Assembly (NCBI GenBank): GCA_004431415.1
Contig: QPMI01000494.1
Span: 434,001-498,000, forward strand
Reading direction: 5' to 3'
Source: Cyanophora paradoxa
Lineage: Eukaryota; Glaucocystophyceae; Cyanophorales; Cyanophoraceae
DNA length: 64,000 nucleotides
The notes under the pieces were generated by a model that was not told where the DNA came from, searched no databases, and worked only from the letters and a program-made list of their open reading frames with translations. This document shows, one piece after another, positions 31,151-42,359 of this stretch; the stretch's first letter is position 1; each line of letters opens with the position of its first letter. The position numbers and the translations under genes are program-made.

Positions 31151-31704
31151 CAGCAACTTGTGGCAAGTTGTGGCAAGTTTGACTGGCAACTTGGCAACTT
31201 CATGTTCAACTTCAAGGCTTGCCAGCTCAGCGCTAGCGGCTAGTGAGTGGCACTTGCATGCCATCATTGCCATGATGCCACGGGCCACCGTGGGCCGTGG
31301 CGCGGCCCGCCGGGGGCCGCCGCCCACGTGCACCGAATATCTAATCCACCGATTCGCACCGACGCGTCGAGTGACTCGCCGCGGTCGAGTCGGCCGCCGG
31401 GCGGCCCGGGCGTCGAGTCGCCGACTCGCCGTCGACTCGGCGACGCCCACTGGGCCATGCACCGTGTGACCGTCGGACCGTGGCACCAACTTTTGGCAAG
31501 TGGTGCAACTTGCCAAAAGTTGGCAAGTTACCAACTTCGAATCCAAAGGCAACTTGCAAGTTGCAAGTACGACTACTGTAGCGGGCGGAAATTGCCGAGG
31601 CGAAACATTGCCGAATTGGCCCCAAACCGGATCGAATTGCCGTGGCGATAAATTGCCGAATCCAGAATATAATTTTATCTGCTCTATGGCGGCCTAGGAA
31701 ACTA

Positions 31705-31757
31705 CCTACCCCCAGCAACATTGCCGATGCTTAGAATTGCCGAATTCGGCCTCTCGG
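31705..31757 (-). repeat. Inverted repeat arm (pairs with 30012-30062)
   Basis: Reverse-complement partner of 30012-30062. The intervening DNA is rich in CAACTTGCCA-type words and contains the small element at 30885-31150. Confidence 0.6.
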
Positions 31758-32204
31758 CAATTTACGGCAATTTAAAACTACGGCTAAAAAAGCCGTCCTA
31801 CAGTACCGACCGTCACACTGTACCGCCCAACACTGTCACTTGCACTGTTGCGCATGCCACGAATCCCCACGATGCACGACGTTTGCACGTTTACGTTGGC
31901 ACGTGACGTTGCACAGTGCACGTGTGTCATTGATATTGTGACAATGATGATCGCAATCCGAGTCATCGCATTGTGATTCGCAATATATATGAATCGCATG
32001 AGACCACTATTATTACCAGTACTTGTCATCATTGAATTGAATCGTCACCAATACTGATCATGATTCGTGAGTCATGACAAGTTGACAGCTTGGCTTATCG
32101 CGATCGATCGCGATTCGCGATCGGAAGTACTACTATACTAGTAATCTATAGCTATAGCTAGCACAGAGACTACCCCAGCCTACCGGTACGGTGGTACCCT
32201 GGTA

Positions 32205-32345
32205 CTGGTCCGGTAGCCGCGGCCGGGGGCCGGGCCCCGGCGGCCCGGCCCCCGGGCCCCGGCCCCCGGCCCGGCGGCCCGGCGGCGGGGCCCGGGGGCC
32301 GCCGGATCCGGAGGGCGGCGCGGCGGCGCGGCCGGGCGGTCCGGA
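32205..32345. repeat. GC palindromic island
   Basis: Runs of GGCCCCGG and CCGGGGGCC with self-complementary structure; no coding signal. Confidence 0.5.
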
Positions 32346-32392
32346 CTCCGGACTCCGAGGCGCCTCCGGAGTCCGGAGGGCCAGAGCCTAGA

Positions 32393-32655
32393 TACTGGAG
32401 CCCTCCGAGAACTGGTTAATTTAGTACAGGAAAATAATTAGTTCTTCGCCAAAACTGCCACTTTAGCGGCTGGTAACTCTTTAGTAGGTCAGTCTTCGCA
32501 GGGCCCCGGGCTTTTGTATGGCGGAGACAGGGCTACCTCTACAGAATCTCGCCGAGTCGGCTTTAGCAGGCGGGAATATTTAGTAGATCGTCCAAAAACT
32601 TTTAAATTTAGTACTATAAATATGCAGCCCACTAAATATTTCTAGCACTCCAGTA
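32393..32655. mobile_element. MITE-like dispersed repeat, copy 2
   Basis: A 263-bp direct-orientation relative of 29378-29654 with the same TACTGGAG/CTCCAGTA ends. Confidence 0.7.
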
Positions 32656-34190
32656 TCGATCTAGAGACTAGAGGTCCCGGCCCCCGGGCCCCGCGGGTTC
32701 GGAGTCGGACTCCGGACTCCGGGAGTCCGGAGTCCGGACTCCGGGAGTCCGGACCGTCGGACTGCAGGCTGCAGCTGCCGCAGTGCAGCTTGCCGTGGGC
32801 CCGCGGGACGCAGGCACCGAGCTCAGCGAATGCCACCGATCGCGAGCTCAGCGAAAACGCTGACTCAGTGAGCATGCCGCAATATTAATACAATCATTGA
32901 ATGCATGGGGTTAACGGCCGGATGGGTTAACGGCCGGATCACTGCGCGGGCTTAAAGCTTGTCGAGCGGTACCGGTGTGCCCGGTGGCAGTGCGCTGACC
33001 ACCGACGACGGAAGCACCCAGCTGCAGCCTGGCAGGACACCGTCACACCGGGCGATCGAGCGGATCCACAAGTTGCTGGCCGTGTTGACGGTATCTGCAC
33101 AGTAAGATGCATTCGCCAGCTCGAACGAAATTAAACGGGCTGAGATTCAACTATAATCTCGACAAAAGCGCTGACAGAACGTAGGCTCGTCACTCTCGCA
33201 AACCGGTCACCGAGTCTCTGCGCACATTAACAGCTTTAATTGAGACATTTCGGAATCTTGCTGTGCACATATATAGTTTCTGTGCTCGCGGCTCGCCTGG
33301 GTGACAGCCTTAATAATCGTCGCAGCGCTGGCTCGAGTGTACACCGTCCGACGGTCGCGCCTCCGTCGATGGAAAGCGCCGGCAGCTGTCCTCCCCGCAC
33401 CCTTCCCCGCCTCCCCCCGCATCCGCTGCCCGCCTTCTACCACCGCCTCCACTCACTCTCTCTCCTTCCTCCTCTCCTCCTCCTACCACCTCCTTCACCT
33501 CGGCAAAACAGGGCACGGACTAATCCGTGTTTTGGGGCGCAGGTGAGGAGGAGGCAGGAGCTCGAGGCGGAATGGGAAGGAGAATGAGTGATGGAGCGGC
33601 GGCAAAGGAGGGCGGCGGACTGCGGAGAGGAGAGCTACAGCCTACAGGCCTCTGCTATACCAGGACGGGACTCTGCGGGGAGATCGTAGTATTAATATCG
33701 GATGAGCCTTTTTACGAATGGGAACGAAGAACGTGAGATTAAATTGAATTCGAAGCAACACACTTTGAAGAAAGTGATCGAAGCTGGCGTCGAAGAAGCC
33801 CAAAAAGTTCGTCGCGGAGACAGCAAAGGTGTACGAGGCTCCAGCCGGAAGCGCGGCGGGCAGACTCTGAGAGTGCCGTTGCGGCTGTAGAGGCGTTGGC
33901 GATCAGCGAACGTGCCATACAAGCGCTAGCGGCTGTTCAACGGTTCGTGAAGAACGGCGTGAGCGGCGCCGGCGCTGACCTGTCCGACGGTCCCAAGCGC
34001 CTTGCAATTGGCGCTGCTTGCATCGACATATATAGAAGAGGCAGGGAGCGCGTCCGGAGCCAGTAGCCACTCTGACGAGAACCTAACGGCAATCTGATAG
34101 CCTATGAAGGAAATGAGAGACCGCACGGTCATGAGGCGCAACTTTAAAGCGCGCGCTAATACAGAATGCACACCATTAGGAAGGAATCCG
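32656..34190. other. Unassigned host DNA
   Basis: Contains CCGGACTCC/GGAGTCCGG palindromes (32695-32755), a repeated GGTTAACGGCCGGAT (about 32910 and 32926) and a pyrimidine-rich stretch at 33400-33490. Frames exist on both strands but none is recognisable. Confidence 0.3.
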
Positions 34191-34194
34191 GCAT

Positions 34195-34312
34195 TGACAA
34201 CAAAAAGGCTGGCTGTTTCCGTCGGCGAGGGGCTGGGCGACGGGCTCGGGCTTGCCGTCTCCGTCGGCGAGGGGCTGGGCGACGGGCTGAGCGAGGGGCT
34301 CGGCGTCGGCAC
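34195..34312 (-). CDS. Ser/Pro-repeat exon of a secreted-type protein
   Basis: On the minus strand one frame reads TPSPSLSPSPSPSPTETASP followed by a second SPSPSPSPTETAS repeat, very like the Ser-Pro exons at 1070-1385. The neighbouring frame would give Gln/Pro/Ala repeats instead, so the frame choice is by analogy. The rest of the gene cannot be traced. It probably encodes a hydroxyproline-rich surface protein. Confidence 0.35.
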
Positions 34313-34883
34313 TAGCGCTTTTATTCATCAATGAGGAGCTGGTATTCATCAATGAGGAATTGGGAATATTTATAAACGGACGTGTGACTTGGAACAGATC
34401 AGATCTAGAGGCGTAGGCTGTTTGACTGATGTGACCGTCGGACTTCCCCACACAAATCGGTTGTTCGCATTCAAATTGCGACAAAATCCGGGCCCGGGGG
34501 ATGCTAGGTTCGTCTAGATCGTTATCGATATCTGGCATCGCGCACGTAGACTGAGCTCGAGCACGCGCTGGCATCCGAGTCGAAGCCCCTCCGGATCCCT
34601 TCGAATTCTTCCCTCTCGGATCCGGAGTCCTCCTCCCCTTGGACGGCCGGAGTACGGTCCGCAGTGACTACCGGTCCGCAATTGCTACCAGTGGCCTATT
34701 ACATATAGCTACTGGCCATGGTAACATAAGCCTCTTACTCGTGACTTGTAGCTTCGAAGTCGGGGAAAGGAGCCTCGGAGCTCGAGAGGGGGAGGGCGAG
34801 GGAAGGGAGGGGGGAAGGGGTAGTGGGGGGGGGGAGGGGGGCGGGGTAGTGGGGGGGGGGGGGGGGAACTTCGGAAGGCGAAA

Positions 34884-35764
34884 TCAGAACAGTGACAGGA
34901 GCCGGTCCCCCCCCCGCGCCCCCCCCGCGCCGGCCCCCATCCCCTCCGCCTCTGGGGATCCCTGCCTGGTGTCCTCCAGCGTCACCTTAACCTGCGTACC
35001 CCTCCCTGCTCAGGATCCGCAGCTGTACCCCCCATTGGAAACGGGCGGCGGCGAGGGTGCGGGGTACCTCGAGAACGGCCCCTCCGCGCTGTACCTGCGA
35101 CGGAAAGTTTGTAATTGGCTACCGAACATTAGGCAACCGCCGAGAATGGAACCTGCAGCGCGACAGTGTCGCCTGGCTTCCGCTTCTCCAGGGCTCCTAG
35201 GAGATCCGAGTACTTGGCGATCTGCGGGTACGCAAGAAGCTTCAGGGGGCCGGGGGGGGGGGAGGGGGGGGGGGTGAAGAGGTAGGGGCGGGGTGTCGGC
35301 GCGCCCGCTGCCCGTCGAGGGCTATGATGATGTCTCCGCGCGTGTACCTGGGGGTACAAGAAAATTAGACGGGAGGGGTATTGCGTTGACTGGGTACTGC
35401 GGGGGTACGCGCCTGGCCTCGCCGGGTAGGCGGGAGGCGGGTTTGCTGGGCACAATGCCCGCCTCGTCCGCCGGACCCCCCCTCCTTACCTGCACGGGGT
35501 ACGAGAATCAGAGGCTGCTCACTGATCTGCTCGGAAGTGCGCATGTGCACGTGATCACGTACCCCCAGGACCAGCACACCGCTGCCCTGTGGTGGAAGGT
35601 GGATGATAAGTGTGGGGTACGCTGAAAGGCGGGACAGAAGGGGTACAGCACCTTCGTCACCTGGAGCTGTACGGCAAATTCGTCCGATGCCGCCAGAATG
35701 CCCAGCCCCGCGGGGGGTACCCGGTTCCTGTCCACGAGGCCGGGAACGAGCTTCTCAATCGTCT
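34884..35764 (-). CDS. Deg1/HtrA-like PDZ protein, C-terminal half
   Basis: Minus-strand exons in coding order: 35721-35764 (TIEKLVPGLVDRNR), about 35661-35711 (GLGILAASDEFAVQLQ), about 35565-35590 (GSGVLVL), 35409-35489 (GPADEAGIVPSKP), about 35303-35347 (GDIIIALDGQR), about 35138-35221 (YSDLLGALEKRKPGDTVALQ) and 34884-34991 (VKVTLED..., TGA). This order matches the end of the protease domain and the single PDZ domain of plastid Deg1-type serine proteases. The PDZ would bind substrate C-termini or form the oligomer. Introns are packed with GTACCCC C-tracts on the coding strand. The trypsin-like domain with His-Asp-Ser was not found upstream. A hydrophobic Ala-rich segment ending in an AxA-like site at about 36230-36310 on the same strand could be a lumen-targeting signal of the same gene. 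Confidence 0.7.
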
Positions 35765-38260
35765 CTGTGAGGGGGGGGGGGTACGGGGCTCGGAGGGCGC
35801 TGCACTCGGAGGGCGAGGGCGGCGCACTCTTGTTCAGCTCGATTGGGAGGAGAAGACGGGGGCGGAAGGGCAGACTCAGGCCGCCGCCTGGCGGAGGGGT
35901 ACGGGTTCACAGAAGAAAGCGAAGCAGAAGCCCGAGTGGCTCCCGGAGTCCGCGGCGCGCACCGAGGGGGACGGAGAGCGGGCGGGCTGCCGGCGCCGTC
36001 GTCGGAGAGCGAAGACTGCAAAGGACGTAAGGCGAAGCGCGCGCGCGAGAGAGAGGGACAGGGACGAAGACAGCCAACCTTGCGGATTCCAGATCTCGGA
36101 CAAGAGCGGGGTTCGAGGAGAAAGCAGCTGCGGCAGAAGCGGGATCAGCCGAGCGTGCGCTAAGAGCTTCGCTAGCGCTCTAGGAAACGAGGGGGCGAGC
36201 GCGCGCGGGCGGGCCTGCCCCTTCTTGCGGCCCGGCGAGCGCGGCCGCGGGGGCCGCCGGCGCCGCCAGAGCCAGCGCGGCCTGCAGCCCGACGACGGCG
36301 GCCGCCATTCGGAGCGCTCGGGACGCGCTTCTTCCCCGGCTCTGCACGCGGGTCTCGTGAGATTTAGATCGGTGCAGCGTAGGAGGGCGGAGCATGCGGG
36401 GGCGATCCTGGCGTACCTCGAGCTCGTCCGAGCTCATTGAGATGGTGTTCTTGCTGTGGCTGCAGCGAGCATGCGGACATCGGCCCTCCTCTTCTGCACG
36501 TGTCCCGGAGCGCCCGCTCCGGCCGCCGCCTTTCGTGAGCCGCGCCGGAGAGATGAGAGCTGAACGCGCAGGCGCTGCGCCGCCGCTGCACTCTGAGCTC
36601 CGCAGCCCCGTCGCGCACGCCTGCCAGAGCGTGCAGCTCGCCTCTCGCTCTGGGGGCCAGCCGCTGTGCAACGTGCTGAGTGTCGCCGCCGCAGCTGGCG
36701 CAGCGAAGCCGATCTGCATGGCTCGGCGTGGCCGCCGAAGAGCCTGTACCCAGGCGGCTAACTTGTTCCCCCACGCCCAGCCTGGCAGCCCGCAAAGCTG
36801 TGGGAAAAAGCACGCGTGCGCGGTATAGATCACTCCGATCGCATCGAAATCGATCCCAGCCTACGCCATGTCATCGGGCAGAGGCACCGGGCGGGGACGA
36901 GGCGGCGGGCCGACCGAGCGCGGGCCATCTGGTGGGCCTGCTTCGGCGCCGAGGCGCTCAAGAGCGCGACGTCGGCGATGGGGCGAGTCCGCCATGTCCG
37001 GAAAGTGCTGAGTGTTGCCGCGCGCCGCGGCTGGAGCAGCGAAGCCGATCTGCATGGCTCGGCGTGGCCGCGAAGAGCCTGTACCCAGGCCAGAACTTGT
37101 CCCCCGAATATATAATATTAATATAGCTATAGGACGAGATCGAGCTCAAGGACGAGATCTAGATCCCCTCTGGGGATGCGTGTATAAAAGGGCCCAAGAC
37201 TGGTTCTGCGGTCATTGTATTGCCACCGTACCTGATCGGTAAATCGCCACCAGGCGTGGTCGCGCGGCAACGCGCGGCCGGGGCGAAGGTCCGTGCGCAT
37301 GCTGCACCTTATAATCCGGGGGGCGAAGGTCCAGGCGCTCTCGGCGCGCGCATTAAAATATTACGTATACGGCAGGCGCTCTCGGTGCGCGCTCAACCAC
37401 GAGCGCGCTCTCGATCACCTCACAAGGGTGCGCTTCTCCGCGTGGCCGCTGGAGCTCGCCACATCCCGCGCCACATCCCGTGGCGCCGTCTCGGGTGCGC
37501 CCTCGCGACCGACGCGCGCGCGTCCTGAAATTCCTAGAATATTAATTCGCTGACCTTTCGCACGCGCGCGCGCGCCGCGCAGGTCTCCTCCAGCTTCGCT
37601 TCCGCGCATGAGCCCGTCGAATTCGAAGCAGCGCCGCGGCAACCCTGGCGCTCCCGTAGCAGCGTGAGCTCGATCGCGAGCCTCCCCCCCGCGCGTGCAT
37701 TAGTATTCCCGTGCGCGCGCGTAATATTCCTGACCTCGTCGCGCGCGCGCGCGCCCGAATTCGCAGCTCGGGCCATACTCAGCAGCGCTTCGAGTTCAGC
37801 AGCGCGCCACCTCCCGTGGCGCCGTCACGGGTGCGAAGCTTGTCTCGATCTCGAGATCAAATCCTGCCCGTGCGCGTGACCTGACCTCGCGCGCGCGCCG
37901 CGCGCCGCCGTGCGCAGGCTCCCCCCCGCGGGCACCTTCCGCCCGCGGCGGGCCGTCGCCTCCCGATCCACCGGTGCTGCAATCTTCGGCACTCCACCTA
38001 GGTGCCGGGGGGGGCGTACTCCCTCCCTCAAGGGGGCCTTTCCGTGCTCGGCCGACCGAAGCTGCTCCGGCGGTGGATGGCGGGCTGGGCGCCCCTCGTG
38101 GTCCAATCCCACGAACTGGAGCCCCAAAGTTGAGATACGTCTAGCTTGTAGGCGTTCTGTCTGCAGCCTGCATGTTTCTCGAAGTACATGTCCGGTCCGC
38201 GCGCATCGACACGCGGCGGCCTCTGCTCGGGCTCCGAGGCTCGAGCTCTGACTGGGCCGG
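35765..38260. other. Host DNA with unplaced minus-strand exons
   Basis: Possible upstream exons of the Deg-like gene (about 36000-36110 and 36230-36310, minus strand) are suggested by acceptor-like CAG sites and coding-like composition, but no domain is recognised. An imperfect direct duplication (about 36677-36755 and 37008-37092, GCAGCGAAGCCGATCTGCAT core) lies here. A GC-rich stretch with alternating CGCGCG at 37560-37760 follows. Confidence 0.3.
36677..37092 (+). repeat. Direct duplication (two ~80-bp copies)
   Basis: Copies at about 36677-36755 and 37008-37092 share GCAGCGAAGCCGATCTGCAT and GAAGAGCCTGTACCCAGG, 331 bp apart. The second has small indels. Confidence 0.7.
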
Positions 38261-38267
38261 CCGCCGG

Positions 38268-38778
38268 TTGGAAACGCGGAGAACCTGGCGGAGAATTCAA
38301 CGCATTAACCAGACGCCGACCAGATCTCACCCTAGGCCTCGAAATGATCTCTTTCGGTATCAAACCGGTGAGCGAATGCGGCGTGACGCTCCCTTAGCCG
38401 AGCGGCCCCGGCGGCACGTTCGCCTGCGGCTCGAGCGCATTCGAATTCTGCAGTGGGAGGACGGCGCGGACGAGGCGATGCGCTCGATCGAACGGGACCG
38501 TGAATTGAACGCGCGTGAAAGCTATAGCTACCGAGAGCGGGGTGGTTCAGGTTCGCCATAGAGCGCGGCGCCGGCGCCTGCCGTCTGCAGCACCTCCCCT
38601 AATCCCATAACGGCAGAACCGAAGGTGTGAAGCCGGTGCGCGCTCTGTTTCTTTCGCCCCGGGACCTCTCGCCCCTCTCTGAATGGGACGGCGGGCCTTG
38701 TGCGTCGGGGCTGCAGTCGGACGCTGGCTCTGGCTCCACGCTGCGGGAGATCGAGAGCTGCCTGGAACCCGAGCCCGG
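38268..38778 (+). repeat. 511-bp direct duplication, copy 1
   Basis: Begins TTGGAAACGCGGAG and ends GAGCCCGG. It is identical or almost identical to 40644-41154. Copy 1 is immediately followed by TTG and the 1.86 kb inverted-repeat element. Confidence 0.9.
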
Positions 38779-38781
38779 TTG

Positions 38782-40643
38782 CACAGCGATTTAGGGGGGG
38801 GGGTACTGCTGAGTACATTAGTTTGTATGGCGAGGTGGGGACCCCCCCAGCCCAAATTGCTGAGTAACACCCGGCAACCGGCGGAGAGCATCCGACCGCC
38901 CGGGCGCCGCGCTTGCAAGCTAGACGTGCGTAGCTACGGCCAGCTACTAGATTTCCAGCGGTCCGGTCAACGGGGGCGCCCTGGTTCGGAAGATCGACTC
39001 GTAGCTAGTGCGGGCCGGCCGGGCCATCGCGGAGGCGCGCCGTGGCCAGCTCACCGCATCGTTAGTTCGTCTGGCATGTCGTAGACGAGAGGGCGCGCCC
39101 CGCCGAGCTAGCTGTGGTCCGATGGAAGGTAGGCGCGGCGCACTGCGAACGTAGGAGCGCAGGAAGCTGACCGCTGGCATCGCAGAGCCGACGCAGGACG
39201 TCGCGAACGGAATGAGCATCTGATGAGCATCTGCTGATGCGCTGGGCTGGTCCCCGCGCGACCGGCCTGACCGACGCCCCGCCAGGAGGCCGCGCACCAG
39301 CCGCGCGTCTCGCCGGCCGAGCGCAGGTGCAGCCTCGCCTTCCGAATGAGCTTTAGCTAAGCTGACAGTGATGAACGACGCTCGCAGCGCGCGCGGGACG
39401 CCGATCCTGGGCCGCCCGCTCTTGGTGGCGGTTGCCGCCCGCGGGCGCGACCTTTTGCATCCTTTCCTTAGCTCGTTTTTGATGTTATCTACATGCAGGC
39501 ATTGCGTGCGCATGGTGTGGCGCTTCGAGGCGGGCGTTCTTGACCGAGATCGCCTTCTGGTCCCCCTTCTTGGCCAGACCTTGCTTCTCCCCGTCGCTCT
39601 CCGCGTCTCCCTTTGATAGCGCGTCGTCTAGATTGTTATGTACGATGAATCTATGCGTTTTCCCGCCGCCGCGCCCGCCCCCCCTCTCCAGGGTTGGGTG
39701 CCACCACTGCACCACTCTAGCAGAGGCGCCCTGCACGCCCAGCACGCCCCGCGGCACAGAAAATGAATGACAACGATGTAAATTACATAGAAGTACATCG
39801 GAGCACGATCCAACGCGTCCGGGAAGCGCGGGCAAGGGGTCCGAGCCTGACCCCATGTCCTTGCCACCACCACCGCCAGCCTCCGAACGCAGCACGGCGC
39901 CCTGCACATCGTGCGCGCGATGCGCATCATAGTTAGCCTTGCGTAGGAGCACAGCTGGCGCGGGGGTTCTGCCGGGATGCGCACCGGGAGCGACCAGCAC
40001 CGCAGCAGTGACGGACACCAAGCCAGACCGCGCGGCGGACTCGCCCAATGGCCCCGGCGTAAGCTGTTGACACAGACGATGCCGCCAGTGCGCTGCGGGC
40101 GTCGGGCGAGGTCGCGGTTGGTCGCCGGCAGGCGAGCGGGCGGGTGCAGCGGGCGGACCTCATCATCGTGCGAAGGCGAGCACGCCGACCATCTCCGAAC
40201 ACTTCCAGCATCTTATAATCCTGTTTGAAGCACGTTAGGCTCGCGCAGCTAGAGCGCCCGGGTCGCCGCACCTTCCAGAGCACACCGCCTGGCGGGCGGG
40301 CGGCGCGGTTGCACTGTATCGGCGCAGATGATGTTTATATGACCTGTGCGTACGATCTGATACGCTAGCTGGTCGGCTGGCGAGCTCCTACGGCATCGGA
40401 CCTTCGCCAGCCGCGCGGCGAAGTCAGGCAGTGCCACCACGGCCACGGGGGAACGGCCACGACCTCTAGGTAGAGCTCGACGAGCTAGGAGGCTGGTGCA
40501 AGCCGCTCGTAGCGCGCTCTGTCAGATTTCGAGATCCTCTGTCGCAAAGTTCGGCCTCAGTGCCATACCCCCGGCACACTCAGTCCCGGGCTTGCCATAC
40601 AAACCTAATGTACTGGGAGGTACCCCCCCCCTAAATCGCTGTG
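38782..40643. mobile_element. Non-autonomous TIR element, 1862 bp, 3-bp TSD TTG
   Basis: Starts CACAGCGATTTAGGGGGGGG and ends with the reverse complement CCCCCCCCTAAATCGCTGTG. The inverted similarity extends about 60 bp (GTACATTAGTTTGTATGGC inside the left end, GCCATACAAACCTAATGTAC inside the right). TTG flanks both ends (38779-38781 and 40644-40646). CAC-starting ends with a 3-bp duplication fit CACTA/EnSpm-type DNA transposons. No transposase frame is recognisable, so it would depend on an enzyme elsewhere. Confidence 0.75.
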
Positions 40644-41154
40644 TTGGAAACGCGGAGAACCTGGCGGAGAATTCAACGCATTAACCAGACGCCGACCAGA
40701 TCTCACCCTAGGCCTCGAAATGATCTCTTTCGGTATCAAACCGGTGAGCGAATGCGGCGTGACGCTCCCTTAGCCGAGCGGCCCCGGCGGCACGTTCGCC
40801 TGCGGCTCGAGCGCATTCGAATTCTGCAGTGGGAGGACGGCGCGGACGAGGCGATGCGCTCGATCGAACGGGACCGTGAATTGAACGCGCGTGAAAGCTA
40901 TAGCTACCGAGAGCGGGGTGGTTCAGGTTCGCCATAGAGCGCGGCGCCGGCGCCTGCCGTCTGCAGCACCTCCCCTAATCCCATAACGGCAGAACCGAAG
41001 GTGTGAAGCCGGTGCGCGCTCTGTTTCTTTCGCCCCGGGACCTCTCGCCCCTCTCTGAATGGGACGGCGGGCCTTGTGCGTCGGGGCTGCAGTCGGACGC
41101 TGGCTCTGGCTCCACGCTGCGGGAGATCGAGAGCTGCCTGGAACCCGAGCCCGG
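40644..41154 (+). repeat. 511-bp direct duplication, copy 2
   Basis: Second copy of 38268-38778, offset 2376 bp. It continues into the Gly/Arg-rich coding region, whereas copy 1 is cut off by the transposon. Confidence 0.9.
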
Positions 41155-42079
41155 CCGCCAAGGCTCCGGCGCCCCAAACGCAAGTTCAGCCCCCGCGGCC
41201 GGCCAGCCTCAGGCTCTGGCGGCGAATTCGTCGCGGGGGCGCGGACGGGGGCGCGGACGGGGGCGCGGGCGCGGGCGCGGGCGAGGGCGTGGGTACGGAT
41301 CCGGCGGCGGATCCGGCGGCGGGTTCGGCGACGGGTTCGGCGACGGATTCGACGCCCGAAGTTCAGTCCCGCGGCCGGCCAGGCACCGGCCAGCTGCAGC
41401 GGCACGTTCGCCTCAGCTGCAGCCTGGACCCCCGCCGCCTCAGCCTCAGGCGGCGAATTCGACGCGGGGGCGCGGGCGGGGACGCGGGCGGGGTCGACGC
41501 GGGCGGGGTCGCGGGCGCGGGCGTGGGCGTGGGTACGGATCCGGCGGCGGATTCGGGGGCGGGTACGGCTGTGTTTTCGGGGGTGGGTACGGCGGCGGAT
41601 TCGGGGGCGGGTACGGCTCCGACGTAGATGACTTCGAATTCGGCATGAGTCGTGGTGCGCCCGGCCCTCCATGTTCCCCCTCCCCCCCCGCCCCCCTCTT
41701 CGCCCCCCCCCCCCCAACCCCCTCCCCTTGCCCCTTCTTCTCGCCCCCCCCCCCCCCCCTCCCCTCCCCGCCCCCCTCTTCGCCCCCGGCCCCCCTCCCT
41801 TCCCCTCCGACCCATATGAGCCCCTTACCGTACCGTCTCTCCGCCCCTCCCTCTTCTCGCCCCCCCCCCCTCCCCCCCGGCCAACCCGCCCCCCTCCGCC
41901 CCTCCCCCCCCTTCCCCCTCCGACCCATGAGAGCCCCTGACCGCCCGCCCGCCCCTCCCCCGCCCCCCCCCCCCCCCCCCCTAGAGGATCTGAACGAGCT
42001 GCTGAGCCAGGGGGTAAAGCCCTGGGACGAGGACGCCCACGCCGTCCTCGCCGTCCTCCGAGGCGACGGGTACTACTAG
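41003..42079 (+). CDS. Gly/Arg-rich (RG-repeat) host protein, tentative
   Basis: A plus-strand frame from 41003 encodes an acidic, Ser-rich start, then (RG)n runs (about 41232-41290 and 41465-41530) alternating with GYGSGGGSGGGFGDGF-type stretches and ending SDVDDFEFGMSRGAP. Poly-C sequence typical of a sense-strand intron follows (41650-41980). A clean last exon, about 41985-42079, reads EDLNELLSQGVKPWDEDAHA and stops at TAG. RG/RGG repeats usually bind RNA. Other frames are open through the repeat, so frame and start are uncertain. The first ~150 bp lie in the duplicated block and are also present at 38627-38778. Confidence 0.4.
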   Translation: MKPVRALFLSPRDLSPLSEWDGGPCASGLQSDAGSGSTLREIESCLEPEPGRQGSGAPNASSAPAAGQPQALAANSSRGRGRGRGRGRGRGRGRGRGYGSGGGSGGGFGDGFGDGFDARSSVPRPARHRPAAAARSPQLQPGPPPPQPQAANSTRGRGRGRGRGRRGRGRGRGRGRGYGSGGGFGGGYGCVFGGGYGGGFGGGYGSDVDDFEFGMSRGAPGPPCSPSPPAPLFAPPPPTPSPCPFFSPPPPPLPSPPPSSPPAPLPSPPTHMSPLPYRLSAPPSSRPPPLPPGQPAPLRPSPPFPLRPMRAPDRPPAPPPPPPPPPLEDLNELLSQGVKPWDEDAHAVLAVLRGDGYY

Positions 42080-42359
42080 CTAGCTAGCCTCCCCTTTCGT
42101 CGCAGCTGTAGCTGTAGCTGGCTTCATCGGTTTCTAGGTTTGCTCTCGACCTTAGGTCCCGCTACATACAGCTATAGGGCGTGCTGCGTCTTCGGTCTAT
42201 TCGTTTGTGTTTCGTGCTCCTCCCGATCGCGAGTCCCGCATTGTTTCCCTTCAATTTCGTTTTATGGCCGCGACCTCTTCTTCACCATTCAATTCATTTA
42301 GGCCATTCATTCGGCTGGGGACGGGGCGGGCGTGCATGGGTGGCGCTGGACGGCTAGGT

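Noticed and set aside
36180-36833. 217-aa minus-strand protein
   Set aside because: Composition is that of GC-rich chance frames; only a short Ala-rich part near 36230-36310 looks like a targeting signal.
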